A DNA stretch of 58,445 nt from Sinorhizobium fredii USDA 205 (lineage in GTDB: Bacteria; Pseudomonadota; Alphaproteobacteria; Rhizobiales; Rhizobiaceae). Below the pieces are notes generated by a model. The model saw nothing but the letters and a program-made list of their open reading frames with translations. It did no database searches and was not told the origin of the DNA. The stretch's first letter is position 1. Each line of letters starts with the position of its first letter. The position numbers and the translations under genes are program-made. The stretch lies in the NCBI RefSeq assembly GCF_001461695.1, contig NZ_AUTC01000148.1, forward strand, positions 1 through 58,445. Direction: 5' to 3'. Shown here in pieces: positions 27,739 to 36,490 of this stretch.

Positions 27739-28941
27739 TTACTTGCAGGCGCCGCAGAAACGCTGGATGCGGCGGCAGGCTTCCTCGAGCAGTTCCTCGG
27801 AGGTCGCGTAGGAGATGCGGAAGTTCGGGCCGAGACCGAAGGCCGAACCGTGCACCACCGCGACGCCTTCCGATTCCAGAAGCTCGGAGACGAAATCCTC
27901 GTCGGTCTCGATGACCTTGCCCGACGGCGCGGTCTTGCCGATCAGCCCGGCGCAGGAAGGATAGACGTAGAAGGCGCCTTCCGGCGTCGGGCAGGAGATG
28001 CCCTTGGCCTGGTTCAGCATCGACACCACGAGATCGCGCCGGCCCTGGAAGATCTCCTTGTTGCGCGGGATGAAATCCTGCTCGCCGTTCAGCGCCTCGA
28101 CGGCGGCCCATTGCGCGATCGAGGTGGCGCCCGAGGTCTGCTGCCCCTGGATCATGTCCATCGCCTTGATGAGCGGCAAGGGGCCAGCGGCATAGCCGAT
28201 GCGCCAGCCGGTCATCGCGTAGGCCTTGGAGACACCGTTCATCGTCAGGGTACGGTCGTAGAGGCCGGGCTCGACCTCGACCGGCGTTGCGAACTTGAAG
28301 TCACCATAGGTCAGGTGCTCGTACATGTCGTCGGTCAGTACCCAGACATGCGGATGTTTCATCAACACGTCGGTCAGCGCCTTGAGTTCGTCATGCGAAT
28401 AGGCAGCACCCGACGGGTTCGAGGGTGAGTTGAAGACAAACCACTTGGTCTTCGGCGTGATCGCCTTGTCGAGATCCTCGGCCTTGAGCTTGAAGTTGTT
28501 CTCCTGCTTCGTCGAAACGAAGACCGGAGTGCCGCCGCAAAGCGCCACCATTTCCGGATAGGAGACCCAGTAGGGCGCCGGGATGACGACTTCATCGCCC
28601 GAATTGAGCGTTGCCATGAAGGCGTTGAAAAGAATCTGCTTTCCGCCGGTGCCGACGATCGTCTGCGCGGCGGTGTAGTCGAGGTTGTTCTCGCGCTTGA
28701 ACTTCTTGGCGATCGCTTCGCGCAGTTCCGGAATGCCGGAAACCGGCGTGTACTTCGTCTCGCCGCGGTTGATCGCGTCGATCGCTGCCGTCTTGATATT
28801 GTCCGGCGTGTCGAAATCCGGCTCCCCGGCTCCGAGGCCGATAACGTCGCGACCTTTTGCCTTCAACTCGCGAGCTTTCTGCGAAACGGCAATGGTGGCT
28901 GAGGGCTTTACACGGGAAAGGGCATCGGCAAGGAAGGCCAT
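27739..28941 (-). CDS. aatA: Aspartate aminotransferase (class I, AatA type)
   Basis: The 400-residue PLP enzyme begins MAFLADALSRVKPSATIAVS, has GAGEPDFDTPDNI, NSPSNPSGA, the PLP lysine in GVSKAYAMTGWRIGYAAGP and the substrate Arg in the C-terminal NFRISYATS. This matches the Ib-type aspartate aminotransferase of rhizobia (AatA). It exchanges amino groups between aspartate and 2-oxoglutarate. It is monocistronic. Confidence 0.96.
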   Translation of the reverse strand: MAFLADALSRVKPSATIAVSQKARELKAKGRDVIGLGAGEPDFDTPDNIKTAAIDAINRGETKYTPVSGIPELREAIAKKFKRENNLDYTAAQTIVGTGGKQILFNAFMATLNSGDEVVIPAPYWVSYPEMVALCGGTPVFVSTKQENNFKLKAEDLDKAITPKTKWFVFNSPSNPSGAAYSHDELKALTDVLMKHPHVWVLTDDMYEHLTYGDFKFATPVEVEPGLYDRTLTMNGVSKAYAMTGWRIGYAAGPLPLIKAMDMIQGQQTSGATSIAQWAAVEALNGEQDFIPRNKEIFQGRRDLVVSMLNQAKGISCPTPEGAFYVYPSCAGLIGKTAPSGKVIETDEDFVSELLESEGVAVVHGSAFGLGPNFRISYATSEELLEEACRRIQRFCGACK

Positions 28942-29353
28942 GGTGTGAGGTCCTGATCGTTTCGAAACGGGCGTGAGGCGCTACGGAACGGAAGATCGGG
29001 CTCCATAGCGGTTAGGTCTATGTCGAAAGACGCCCGGTCTTGCAAGCGTTCGGCTCAGAAAAATACCGGCAAGGCCGCGCAAAATGCGTCACGATGACAA
29101 AGTTTCATCAGTGCGATCACGAGGCGCATGGGATGACGGCTGTCCGCCCTCGGGCGGCGACCGGAGCGGGTCGATGCAAAAGGACGATCGGCCGCAATGC
29201 CGCGGCTTCGAAAATCGGTGTGTTCCACGCGTTTTTGCACCGCCTTTGTTTCGCCACAATAACTGTCGGAGAGCGCCGCAATTCCGTCCTTCAAGAGCCG
29301 ATATCCGGGCGTCATCTCACAGGGTGAACGCATTGGCATCATGGGGGTGCGCT
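28942..29353. other. Intergenic region upstream of aatA
   Basis: This 412-base interval holds the promoter of aatA (minus) and of the small membrane protein genes (plus). No gene with a convincing start was found, and I recognised no repeat. Confidence 0.45.
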
Positions 29354-29734
29354 ATGTTTCTCGACGACGAAATCGCTTCGACGCGAACAGGCCGCAACGA
29401 GGCCCGCTGGGGATTTTATCTCGCGTTGGCGGCTCTAGCAGTCTGCATGGTGATGATCTTTGGGTTGGTGGTCGAGACGTCGGCCCAGGCGGCCGAGCCG
29501 GAACAGCAATCCGGCGCGGCGAATTTTGCCATGCGCGTCGTTGCCGACCCCGCCTCGGCGGCTCCGTCGGGACCGGTGGGGCTCGATCGACGGCAAATGC
29601 CGACGGAAGGCGACCGGCAGATCCTCGCCGGCACGACGCTGCTCGCCGCCGCCCTCACGGCCGGCACCACTTTTGTCGTGGGTAACCAGATCGCCGCGTT
29701 CAGCAGGGCGAGAAGCAGACGCCATGGCCGATAA
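29354..29734 (+). CDS. Small membrane protein of unknown function
   Basis: The ATG at 29354 begins MFLDDEIASTRTGRNEARWG, giving 126 residues. A first membrane helix lies around residues 20-42 (LALAALAVCMVMIFGLVV), and a second hydrophobic stretch around 90-112 (LAGTTLLAAALTAGTTFVV). The region between them is polar and would face the periplasm. Its end overlaps the next small gene by 11 bases, suggesting a paired two-gene unit. No family recognised. Confidence 0.6.
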   Translation: MFLDDEIASTRTGRNEARWGFYLALAALAVCMVMIFGLVVETSAQAAEPEQQSGAANFAMRVVADPASAAPSGPVGLDRRQMPTEGDRQILAGTTLLAAALTAGTTFVVGNQIAAFSRARSRRHGR

Positions 29735-29924
29735 CGAAGGCGACCTGCCTGGACAACGCGCCGGTTTCCTTGCCCGGTTGTCAGCCACCGAAACGATCGT
29801 CGTGGCGATCATCGCCATGATTGCCCTTGCCGGCTTGATGCTGATCGGCAAGGGTTTTTACATGAAAGCCAAGACCGAGCTTTTCGCAGCGGAGAAGCGC
29901 GTCGCTCGGAATGTCTTTGGGTAA
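29724..29924 (+). CDS. 66-residue single-span membrane protein
   Basis: The frame starts ATG at 29724 (MADNEGDLPGQRAGFL) inside the end of the preceding gene and ends at 29924. Residues 23-46 (TIVVAIIAMIALAGLMLIGK) form one membrane span, followed by a basic tail. Codon use fits the genome. The overlap indicates co-translation with the preceding membrane protein, possibly as subunits of one complex. Function unknown. Confidence 0.55.
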   Translation: MADNEGDLPGQRAGFLARLSATETIVVAIIAMIALAGLMLIGKGFYMKAKTELFAAEKRVARNVFG

Positions 29925-30078
29925 GAACCGATAGGCACTCACACCTCCGATAAAGCCGTTTTGATCGAATTTGACTTGAAGCAAGGGCGACAGGGCACCA
30001 GTTTCTCTCCTGGACGGAAATGAGCGGCCGAGTCTGGTTCAGCAGGCTTGCCGCCGAGTTTAGGAGTGTGGAATCGCA

Positions 30079-31260
30079 ATGCGGTCCGTGCAGTGGACAA
30101 AAACCAAGCTGAGCCAGATTGGCGCGGCGCTCGCCCTGCCTCTGGCCGGAGCCCTGTTCCTGTCCGCCGCTCTGCCCGCCGCCGCACAACAGGCCCGGGA
30201 ATTCCAGACTCAGACAGGAACCGTCCTTGTCGAGACACTGGCGCGCGGGCTCCAGTACCCCTGGGCGGTCGAAGTCATGCCCGACGGCGCGCTGATCATC
30301 ACCGAACGGGCAGGACGCCTGCGCATCCTCCGTGACGGCAAGCTCTCGGCCGCGATCAAAGGCCTTCCGGACGTCGCCGAGCATGGCCAGGGCGGCCTGC
30401 TCGACGTCGCGCTCGACCCGCAATTTTCCGCCAACCGCTCCTTGTACCTCACCCTCTCGGCCCGCGGCGACGGCGGCTATGGCACCGTTCTGGTGCGGGC
30501 GACGCTCTCCGGTGACCACGCGAGCCTGACGGATGTGAAGGAAATCTTCCGGATGAGCCGGTTCACGCGGGCCGGCCAGCATTTCGGTTCGCGTATCGCC
30601 ATCGATCGCGACGGCAGCCTTTTCTTCGGCATCGGCGACCGCGGCGATGGCGACCGCGCCCAGGACCCGCGCGACCACGCCGGCGCCATCCTGCACATCA
30701 ATGTCGATGGTTCCATCCCCGCCTCCAACCCCTATCGCGTCGGTACCGAGGGCCGGGCGGAAATATGGTCCAAGGGACACCGCAATCCCCAAGGCATTAC
30801 CTTCGATCCGGCCGACGGCAAGCTCCTGACCGTCGAGCATGGCGCACGCGGCGGTGACGAAGTGAACAACCCGCAGCCGGGCAAGAACTACGGCTGGCCG
30901 GTGATCACTTTCGGAAAGGACTATTCCGGCGCGGAGATCGGCGAGGGTACGGCCAAGGATGGCTTGGAGCAGCCCCTCTACTACTGGGATCCCTCGATCG
31001 CCCCCGGCGCGCTCGCCGTCTATCGCGGCAGCATGTTTCCGGAATGGAACGGCAACCTGCTGGTGGCGGCGCTGAAATACCAGTTGCTGGCGCGCCTGGA
31101 GCGAGACGACACCGGCGCGATCACCTCCGAGGAGCGGTTGTTCGACGGCGAGTTCGGCCGCATCCGCGATGTGATCGTGGCGCCGGACGGTGCCCTGCTC
31201 ATGGTGACCGACGAGCAGAATGGCGCCGTTCTGAGGGTCTCCAAGGCGCCGACCCAATGA
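30079..31260 (+). CDS. PQQ-dependent (glucose/sorbosone-type) sugar dehydrogenase
   Basis: The 393-residue protein has a signal peptide (cleavage near AAAQQ) and the six-bladed propeller of the soluble aldose sugar dehydrogenase family. It shows GLQYPWAVEVMPDGALIITER, GQGGLLDVALDP, GQHFGSRIAID with the catalytic His, EHGARGGDEVN and the aromatic NYGWPVITF. It would oxidise sugars in the periplasm with PQQ. A YliI-like E. coli homologue is known. It stands alone between the small membrane proteins and the convergent DUF3052 gene. Confidence 0.93.
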   Translation: MRSVQWTKTKLSQIGAALALPLAGALFLSAALPAAAQQAREFQTQTGTVLVETLARGLQYPWAVEVMPDGALIITERAGRLRILRDGKLSAAIKGLPDVAEHGQGGLLDVALDPQFSANRSLYLTLSARGDGGYGTVLVRATLSGDHASLTDVKEIFRMSRFTRAGQHFGSRIAIDRDGSLFFGIGDRGDGDRAQDPRDHAGAILHINVDGSIPASNPYRVGTEGRAEIWSKGHRNPQGITFDPADGKLLTVEHGARGGDEVNNPQPGKNYGWPVITFGKDYSGAEIGEGTAKDGLEQPLYYWDPSIAPGALAVYRGSMFPEWNGNLLVAALKYQLLARLERDDTGAITSEERLFDGEFGRIRDVIVAPDGALLMVTDEQNGAVLRVSKAPTQ

Positions 31261-31266
31261 GTGCTC

Positions 31267-31695
31267 TCAGAGTGAGGCCCTGATCTCCTTTCGGAACATG
31301 AATTTCAGCCCGGACCACACCGCGTCAACGGCACAGACCTTTACGTCGACAAGGCCGAGCGGCAGGAAGATCTCCCGAAGAGCGTCCTCGGTGAGCGTGG
31401 TGGCGACGCCGGAAGCACGCTTCGGCCAGGATATCCAAAGAATCCCATCGGGCTTCAACCGGTCGACCAGAGCAGCCGCCTGAGCTTCCAGCCTGACCCG
31501 CTCCGTATTGAAGCCATGAATGTAATCAAATCTGCGCGATGAGGTCCCCTCGATCGCTGTGGCGGTGTGAGCGAATCCAGGAAAAGCTGCAATCTCCTGC
31601 AGATGGGCCGGCACGCCGAGAAGCAGCGCTACCTGCCCGTCGCGCAGGCCGAGCTTCTTCCCAAGCGGCGTCCCCGAATAGCCCGCCAAGTTCAT
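31267..31695 (-). CDS. DUF3052 family protein
   Basis: The product begins MNLAGYSGTPLGKKLGLRDG, which matches the start of DUF3052 proteins, and contains DYIHGFNTERVRLEAQ and DGILWISWPKRASGV. The start at 31695 is chosen by family similarity and the GGAG six bases upstream; ATGs at 31719 and 31770 are possible. It is convergent to the sugar dehydrogenase with six bases between stops. Function unknown. Confidence 0.85.
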   Translation of the reverse strand: MNLAGYSGTPLGKKLGLRDGQVALLLGVPAHLQEIAAFPGFAHTATAIEGTSSRRFDYIHGFNTERVRLEAQAAALVDRLKPDGILWISWPKRASGVATTLTEDALREIFLPLGLVDVKVCAVDAVWSGLKFMFRKEIRASL

Positions 31696-31859
31696 TTTCG
31701 GCTCCACTCCGATCGGCATCGTCACGCCCTGTCCTCGCTCCGGGCCGCGAGGATGAAGCTTGCCCGACAAAAACGCAACTGGTAGAGCGGCGGTGCAATC
31801 ACGGGACGAAGCTGCCTTGTGTTGCTTTTCGTCCTATTCGCTCGCCCCGGGGGCCCTTC

Positions 31860-32954
31860 GTGACACGCATCCAGGCCAATCTGTTCCTGTTGTTATCCGG
31901 CGCGATCTGGGGGGCGGGATTCGTCGCCCAGTCGACGGCGATGCAAGCGATCGGTCCGCTCTCGTTCATCGGCCTGCGTTTCGCAATTGCCACGCTGGTG
32001 GCCCTCCCCCTGGCACTTATCGAGGCTCGACGGGTCGCCGCGCCGCTGCCGCGCGGGGCGATGCGCAACTTCATCTGCATCGGGCTGGCGTTGTTTGGCG
32101 GCGCGGTGACGCAACAGTTCGGGCTGCTGACCACAACCGTCACCAATTCCGGCTTTCTGACAGGACTCTACGTCATCTTCGTGCCTGTTCTGACGGTCGT
32201 CTTTCTGCGTCGCCGACCGCACTGGATCATCTGGCCAGCCGCCTTGATGGCAAGTTTCGGCATCTTCCTCTTGAGTGGCGGCAACCTGTCCGGCCTCAAC
32301 GGCGGGGATCTGCTGACGATCGTCTGTGCATTCTTCTGGGCGATTCAAGTCCTGCTGATCGGCATCTTCGCCGCCGGCACCGGACGGCCGATGCTCCTGT
32401 CGTTGACGCAATTTGCCGTCTGCGCCGTTTTGGGAAGCCTGCTCGCCGTCGTATTCGAGCCCATGAGTCTCGACGTGGTCGAGGCCGCCCTGCCGCAGAT
32501 CCTCTATGCGGGGGTGTTTTCGAGCGGCATCGCCTTCATCTGCCAGGTCGTCGGCCAGCGCTATACGACGGCACCGCAGGCGGCAATCCTGCTGTCGAGC
32601 GAGGCGCTTTTCGCGGCGCTCTTCGGCGTGCTGCTGCTGGACGAGGTTATCACCCCGATCGGCTATCTCGGCTGCATCGTCATCTTCGCGGCGATGCTGG
32701 CCGTCGAACTGCTGCCGGAGCTCACGAAGCGGCGCCGGCAAGCGGCAGAAGCCGCCGCTGAAACTGCAAGAATTAGCTACATCGGCAAGCCAAGCTGGAC
32801 TTACTATATTACTTATTTACTGTTCTTGGCCGCTCTACTTTGCCCCAAAACGGCTCAGCATGCAGCAGACGCGAGCAACGGCCAACGTTTTTTGTATTTT
32901 TGCTGCAAGCTCATGCCGATGCCTGACTGGCAATCGGCTTTCCTCGAAGGGTGA
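31860..32954 (+). CDS. EamA/DMT-family transporter with unusual C-terminal tail
   Basis: The start is GTG at 31860 with GGGGG upstream (VTRIQANLFLLLSGAIWG…). Ten membrane helices of the drug/metabolite transporter family follow, with the two EamA repeats and the FSSGIAFICQVVGQRYT loop. Such proteins export metabolites. The normal family end would be near 32765 (…LTKRRRQAAEAA). Here the frame continues for ~60 residues of low-GC, unrelated sequence (…YITYLLFLAALLCPK…) to a stop at 32954. This may be a lost stop or an insertion junction. Confidence 0.85.
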   Translation: MTRIQANLFLLLSGAIWGAGFVAQSTAMQAIGPLSFIGLRFAIATLVALPLALIEARRVAAPLPRGAMRNFICIGLALFGGAVTQQFGLLTTTVTNSGFLTGLYVIFVPVLTVVFLRRRPHWIIWPAALMASFGIFLLSGGNLSGLNGGDLLTIVCAFFWAIQVLLIGIFAAGTGRPMLLSLTQFAVCAVLGSLLAVVFEPMSLDVVEAALPQILYAGVFSSGIAFICQVVGQRYTTAPQAAILLSSEALFAALFGVLLLDEVITPIGYLGCIVIFAAMLAVELLPELTKRRRQAAEAAAETARISYIGKPSWTYYITYLLFLAALLCPKTAQHAADASNGQRFLYFCCKLMPMPDWQSAFLEG

Positions 32955-33434
32955 ACCTTATCAGAGGGTTGCGACTCGCATTCCCAACTGCTCAACATAG
33001 AGGCATGTTCGACAGCGACACGATTTGGCGTAAAAAATCCACGGCGCTAAATCGGCCCACCAAAAAGCTGTGGATTCAATAGCTTGCAGCGCGTCCGGAA
33101 TATCCTTCGCCGCAGCGCGAATTGACCTGTTTTTGAGCAATGAGAAGACTCAATACCTCGCCGGAAAAGTTTTGCTTGCCAATTCAAAATAAACTGATCA
33201 CTCTTACTCTGTTCGGGCAATTTGCGAACGCGGGAAGATCTTGAAATAAATGCGAGCCGGAGACGCAAACCACTCCGGGCGGAGAATCATGGGAAGGCCA
33301 AATTGCCATCCTTCTCAAGATTCGTCGCGATAACAGGACCCTTTCCTCAATTGTCGAGAACTGCCTGCCCCACGCCCTTCTGGGCAAACTGTAATGCCAC
33401 CCCTCGACCGGGTGGAGAGAAAAGGACCTGACGC
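32955..33434. other. AT-rich intergenic region and cspA leader
   Basis: No gene is visible in this AT-rich interval. The last part is a likely long 5' leader for the cold-shock gene. It contains a hairpin CCACCC/GGGTGG (33397-33402 with 33410-33415) that ends 19 bases before the ATG, next to the GGAGAGAAAAGG ribosome site. Confidence 0.5.
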
Positions 33435-33650
33435 ATGGCCGAGACTGGGACTGTAAAATTCTTCAACACCGACAAGGGCTTTGGCTTCATCAAGCCTGAA
33501 AACGGTGGCGCCGATATCTTCGTACATATTTCAGCCGTGCAGGCCTCCGGCTTGAACGGACTGAGCGAAAACCAGAAAGTATCCTTCGACACCGAGCCGG
33601 ATCGCCGCGGCAAGGGCCCGAAGGCCGTCAACCTGCAGATCGTCGGCTAA
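33435..33650 (+). CDS. Cold-shock protein (CspA family)
   Basis: The 71-residue protein is a single cold-shock domain with RNP1 KGFGFI (15-20) and RNP2 IFVHISAV (residues ~30-37), and the start TGTVKFFNTDKG. It binds single-stranded RNA/DNA as an RNA chaperone. A hairpin beside the ribosome site suggests control of translation. It has its own strong terminator. Which cspA paralogue this is cannot be decided here. Confidence 0.96.
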   Translation: MAETGTVKFFNTDKGFGFIKPENGGADIFVHISAVQASGLNGLSENQKVSFDTEPDRRGKGPKAVNLQIVG

Positions 33651-33681
33651 CGCCGCTCTCTGTCACTGATCAAGTTTGCAG

Positions 33682-33705
33682 CCCGGCATTTTTGCCGGGT
33701 TTTTT
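33682..33705 (+). terminator. Terminator of the cold-shock gene
   Basis: CCCGGCA (33682-33688) pairs with TGCCGGG (33693-33699) around TTTT and is followed by six T residues. Confidence 0.93.
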
Positions 33706-33799
33706 CGTTCAGGCTCCGTTCAGTTTGGGCTGTATAGGGTTCGCTCATCATGAAAGCCGGACCTTCAGTTCGGCTCCTCCATGCACAGGATTGAAGCCC

Positions 33800-34210
33800 A
33801 TGAACAATTTCCTCAAAGCAGCCGTTCTCTCGGTCGCCGCCGCCGCCCTGGTTCTCCCAACCTTCGGCACTGCGCAGGCAGGCGATCACGATGATGCGTG
33901 GGCGGCAGGCGCGGTTGGCCTGGTAACAGGTACGCTTATCGGCGGCGCGATCGCCTCGCAGCCGCGCTACAGTGAACGGGTCTATATCGATCCGGAGCCT
34001 GAATATTACGAGCCGCGTCCGGTCTACCAGCCCCGCCCGGTCTACCAGGCCCGCCCGGCCTATCGCCAGGTTGTCGTGGACAGCTACGATCTAGAGCCCT
34101 GGACGCCGGCCTGGTACCGCTATTGCTCGCAGCGCTATCGCTCTTTCGATCCGGAGAGCGGCACCTTTGTCGGCTATGACGGCCGCAGCCATTTCTGCAC
34201 TGCCGGCTGA
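33800..34210 (+). CDS. BA14K-like secreted protein
   Basis: The 136-residue product starts at 33800 with a signal peptide (cleavage after AQA). A hydrophobic Gly-rich helix GAVGLVTGTLIGGAIA follows, then a Pro/Tyr/Arg repeat region (three Y-x-P-R-P-V/A units, residues ~68-92) and the end WYRYCSQRYRSFDPESGTF. That C-terminal block is typical of the BA14K family of immunogenic envelope proteins in Brucella and rhizobia. The role in the envelope is not settled. Confidence 0.88.
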   Translation: MNNFLKAAVLSVAAAALVLPTFGTAQAGDHDDAWAAGAVGLVTGTLIGGAIASQPRYSERVYIDPEPEYYEPRPVYQPRPVYQARPAYRQVVVDSYDLEPWTPAWYRYCSQRYRSFDPESGTFVGYDGRSHFCTAG

Positions 34211-34232
34211 TCGCAGCGCCATTTGAACGCAA

Positions 34233-34260
34233 AACCCGTGCCTCACGCCAGGCACGGGTT
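34233..34260 (+). terminator. Terminator of BA14K-like gene
   Basis: AACCCGTGCCT (34233-34243) pairs with AGGCACGGGTT (34250-34260), followed by TTTTC. It lies just beyond the convergent MBL gene, which ends 22 bases further on. Confidence 0.93.
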
Positions 34261-34281
34261 TTTTCATGTCCACATTTTCAA

Positions 34282-34923
34282 TCAGAGCCCGCGCAGATAC
34301 GGGTTGGTGCGGCGCTCCTCGCCGATCCGGCCGCCAGGTCCATGGCCGCAAATAAAGCCGACGTCGTCACCGAGTGGAAGGATCTTGTCGCGGATGGAAT
34401 CGAGGAGCTGCTGATGATCGCCGCCCGGCAGGTCGGTGCGGCCGATCGAGCCATGGAACAGCACGTCGCCGACATGGGCGAAGTTCTGCGTGCGGTTGAA
34501 ATAGACGACATGGCCGGGAGCGTGGCCGGGGCAATGCAGCACCTCGAAGACATGATCCCCGAATGAAACCGTGTCCCCGTCGTCCAGCCATTGGTCCGGC
34601 AGGACGTTCTGCACCTTCATCGCCAGACCGAAACGTTCCGCCTGGCTCTCCAGCCGTTCGAGGAGCGGCCGATCGTCCTTGTGCGGACCGATGATCTCAA
34701 GCCCGAGGGCCTCCTTCAATTCCTTGGCGCCGCCGGCATGATCGATATGGCCGTGCGTCAGCCAAATCGCCTTCAGCGTGAGGTCGTTTTCGCGGATCGT
34801 CTGCAGGATGACATCGACGTCGCCGCCGGGATCGACAATCACGCCTTCCTTCGTCTCGCTGTCGAACAGAACCGTGCAGTTCTGTTGAAAATGCGTAACC
34901 GGGATGATGCCCGCCTGTAACAT
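34282..34923 (-). CDS. MBL-fold (glyoxalase II-like) hydrolase
   Basis: The 213-residue metallo-beta-lactamase-fold protein has LTHGHIDHAGG at about 57-67, HCPGHAPGH around 135-143, DVLFHGSIGRTDLPGGD and a final CGHGPGG. The sets of His and Asp bind two metals as in GloB-type hydroxyacylglutathione hydrolases. Length fits the short GloB-like (YcbL) subfamily. It would hydrolyse a thioester; the substrate is not certain. Confidence 0.93.
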   Translation of the reverse strand: MLQAGIIPVTHFQQNCTVLFDSETKEGVIVDPGGDVDVILQTIRENDLTLKAIWLTHGHIDHAGGAKELKEALGLEIIGPHKDDRPLLERLESQAERFGLAMKVQNVLPDQWLDDGDTVSFGDHVFEVLHCPGHAPGHVVYFNRTQNFAHVGDVLFHGSIGRTDLPGGDHQQLLDSIRDKILPLGDDVGFICGHGPGGRIGEERRTNPYLRGL

Positions 34924-34953
34924 GCCGACCGTGCCTCGTTCTCCACATCGCGA

Positions 34954-35059
34954 CTACAGCGCCGTGCGTCTTTTCAGACGCACAAAGGTCGCTGTAGCAC
35001 TTTGAATTGCTGCATGTTTTTATCCTTAATCGGTGACGATTTAAGGAAACATGCAGTAG
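34954..35059. repeat. Two-hairpin intergenic repeat, copy 1
   Basis: The element consists of a first hairpin CTACAGCG…CGCTGTAG with an inner stem GTGCGTC/GACGCAC, a spacer CACTTTGAATTG and a second hairpin CTGCATG…CATGCAG containing CCTTAA/TTAAGG. Copy 2 lies at 40324-40430. Between the two copies several paired positions change together. Confidence 0.85.
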
Positions 35060-35115
35060 GCGGGCGTCGCCGCCGCGCCACCTATAGCGCTATATGGGCG
35101 CGGAAACAGCGCAAA

Positions 35116-35277
35116 TCAGCGAAGCGCGACAATTTCCGGTGTTTCCACTTCCGTCGGAAATTGCACCGTGGTGAGCAGAAGGGCGGATACGGCAAGTTTC
35201 GCCGCCACGACAACAAAGATCAGCGGACGCAGCCGCCGGGCGGTAAGCGTGGCCTCGTCAACAGTCTCATACTGCAT
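35116..35277 (-). CDS. 53-residue single-span membrane protein
   Basis: The frame starts at 35277 (MQYETVDEATLTARRL), preceded by GGGAGGCCGGGAA, a good ribosome site. Residues 18-38 (PLIFVVVAAKLAVSALLLTT) form one membrane helix after a short charged N-terminus. It is divergent to the SH3 gene and downstream of repeat copy 1 on the other side. No family recognised; it is below the length of most annotations. Confidence 0.5.
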   Translation of the reverse strand: MQYETVDEATLTARRLRPLIFVVVAAKLAVSALLLTTVQFPTEVETPEIVALR

Positions 35278-35518
35278 TTCCCGGCCTCCCGGTTGATGAC
35301 GCCCTTTGCACAGGGGGGCGAAACTTCGTCCAATTCCTCGCTGCGTGCAGTTCCTCGGTGATGGGGAGCGATCTCGCTTACATCGAGACGCTCCACCGTC
35401 GGCCCAAGCAACGCTCGGCGACGGCAATATGTTTCATGTTCACATTTCCTGATGTCACGCCGGGAACATCCGAGGCGCGCGGGGCGTTTGGCCCGCATCA
35501 TAGAAGAGGAGCAAGACA

Positions 35519-36142
35519 ATGAAGACCCTCTCCCCCCACCTGTTCAAAGCGGTCGCGGCAGCGGGTTTGATCCTCGCTGCCGGCGTCTCGACCGCCGCTG
35601 CGGCGATGAGCGCGACGGCCGTGACCGATCTCAATGTGCGCGCCGGCCCGGGCCCGCAATACCCCATCGTCGCCCTGGCGGCGCGTGGCAGCACCACGGT
35701 ACTCGAGGGTTGCATCGAAGGGAGCCTGTGGTGCCGCGTCAATGTCGGCGGCGTCAGCGGCTGGGCCTATGCCAAGTATCTCGCAGCCGACCAGAGCGGT
35801 TCCACGGTGGTGATTTCCGAGCGACGCGTCGAGCTTGGCGTTCCGGCCGTCACCTACGAGGCGACGGGCAGCACGGTGGCGATGCCGGCCGAGCCGCTCG
35901 AGTTGATCGGGCCGGTCGAAGAGGTCGATGCCATCACCCCGCCTCCGAACGTGCGCACCTACATCACCTCCAACCCTGTGGACCCGGTCTATCTTGATGG
36001 CGAAGTGGTTCTTGGCGCAACATTGCCGAACACCGTGGCTGTCCGGCCGATCCCGGAATACAATTACGAATATGTGATGGTAAACGGGCAGCCTGTTCTT
36101 GTGGAACCCTCGACGCGGCGGATCGTCTACATCTATCGCTGA
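35519..36142 (+). CDS. Secreted SH3-domain (DUF1236-like) protein
   Basis: The 207-residue protein has a signal peptide (cleavage near AAAA-MS). A bacterial SH3_3 domain at about residues 32-92 shows the typical DLNVRAGPGPQYPIV start and GWAYAKYL end. The C-terminal part (RTYITSNPVDPVYLDGEVVLGATLP…) is a DUF1236 repeat. Such proteins bind cell-wall peptides in rhizobial envelopes. An A/G-rich site (AAGAGGAGCAAGAC) precedes the ATG. Confidence 0.88.
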   Translation: MKTLSPHLFKAVAAAGLILAAGVSTAAAAMSATAVTDLNVRAGPGPQYPIVALAARGSTTVLEGCIEGSLWCRVNVGGVSGWAYAKYLAADQSGSTVVISERRVELGVPAVTYEATGSTVAMPAEPLELIGPVEEVDAITPPPNVRTYITSNPVDPVYLDGEVVLGATLPNTVAVRPIPEYNYEYVMVNGQPVLVEPSTRRIVYIYR

Positions 36143-36490
36143 CGCCCTACCGAATGGCGCACGAAGTGTGCAGCTGTTTTGGGACGACGACATGCGCAAA
36201 GACAAAGACCCAAAGCGCGCCACATGAATACCAGTGAATGTGGCGTGCCTTGGCTGCGAGCGTCCCGCGCCGCGCGTGCCGAACGCGCGGCGCACGCGTC
36301 TCCATAGCGCCTGTCCGTCGTAGCCAAGCGCAACCTCCAAAGACAAGCGTACCGGCCTATCCTGCTTCAAAGTGCAGCGACGGGATTTGAATGCTATTTG
36401 CCTCGTCAGGCGTAGAATTGTGTCAACAAAGCTGACATGTCTTTCTATATATGTCGCTAAGCGCAATCTGCCTTGAAAGGAAATGACCGC
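36143..36490. promoter_or_regulatory. Upstream region of the MarR/PetP gene with an inverted repeat
   Basis: No gene lies here. TGTCA (36421-36425) and TGACA (36433-36437) form an inverted pair, with GACATGTC (36434-36441) as a second palindrome. MarR proteins bind such elements, so autoregulation is likely. The remainder contains two GC-rich palindromic stretches of no clear role. Confidence 0.45.

Noticed and set aside
29809..31257. 482-residue minus-strand frame opposite the sugar dehydrogenase
   Set aside because: It is antisense to a gene with clear family motifs; it has no ribosome site and no recognisable domain.
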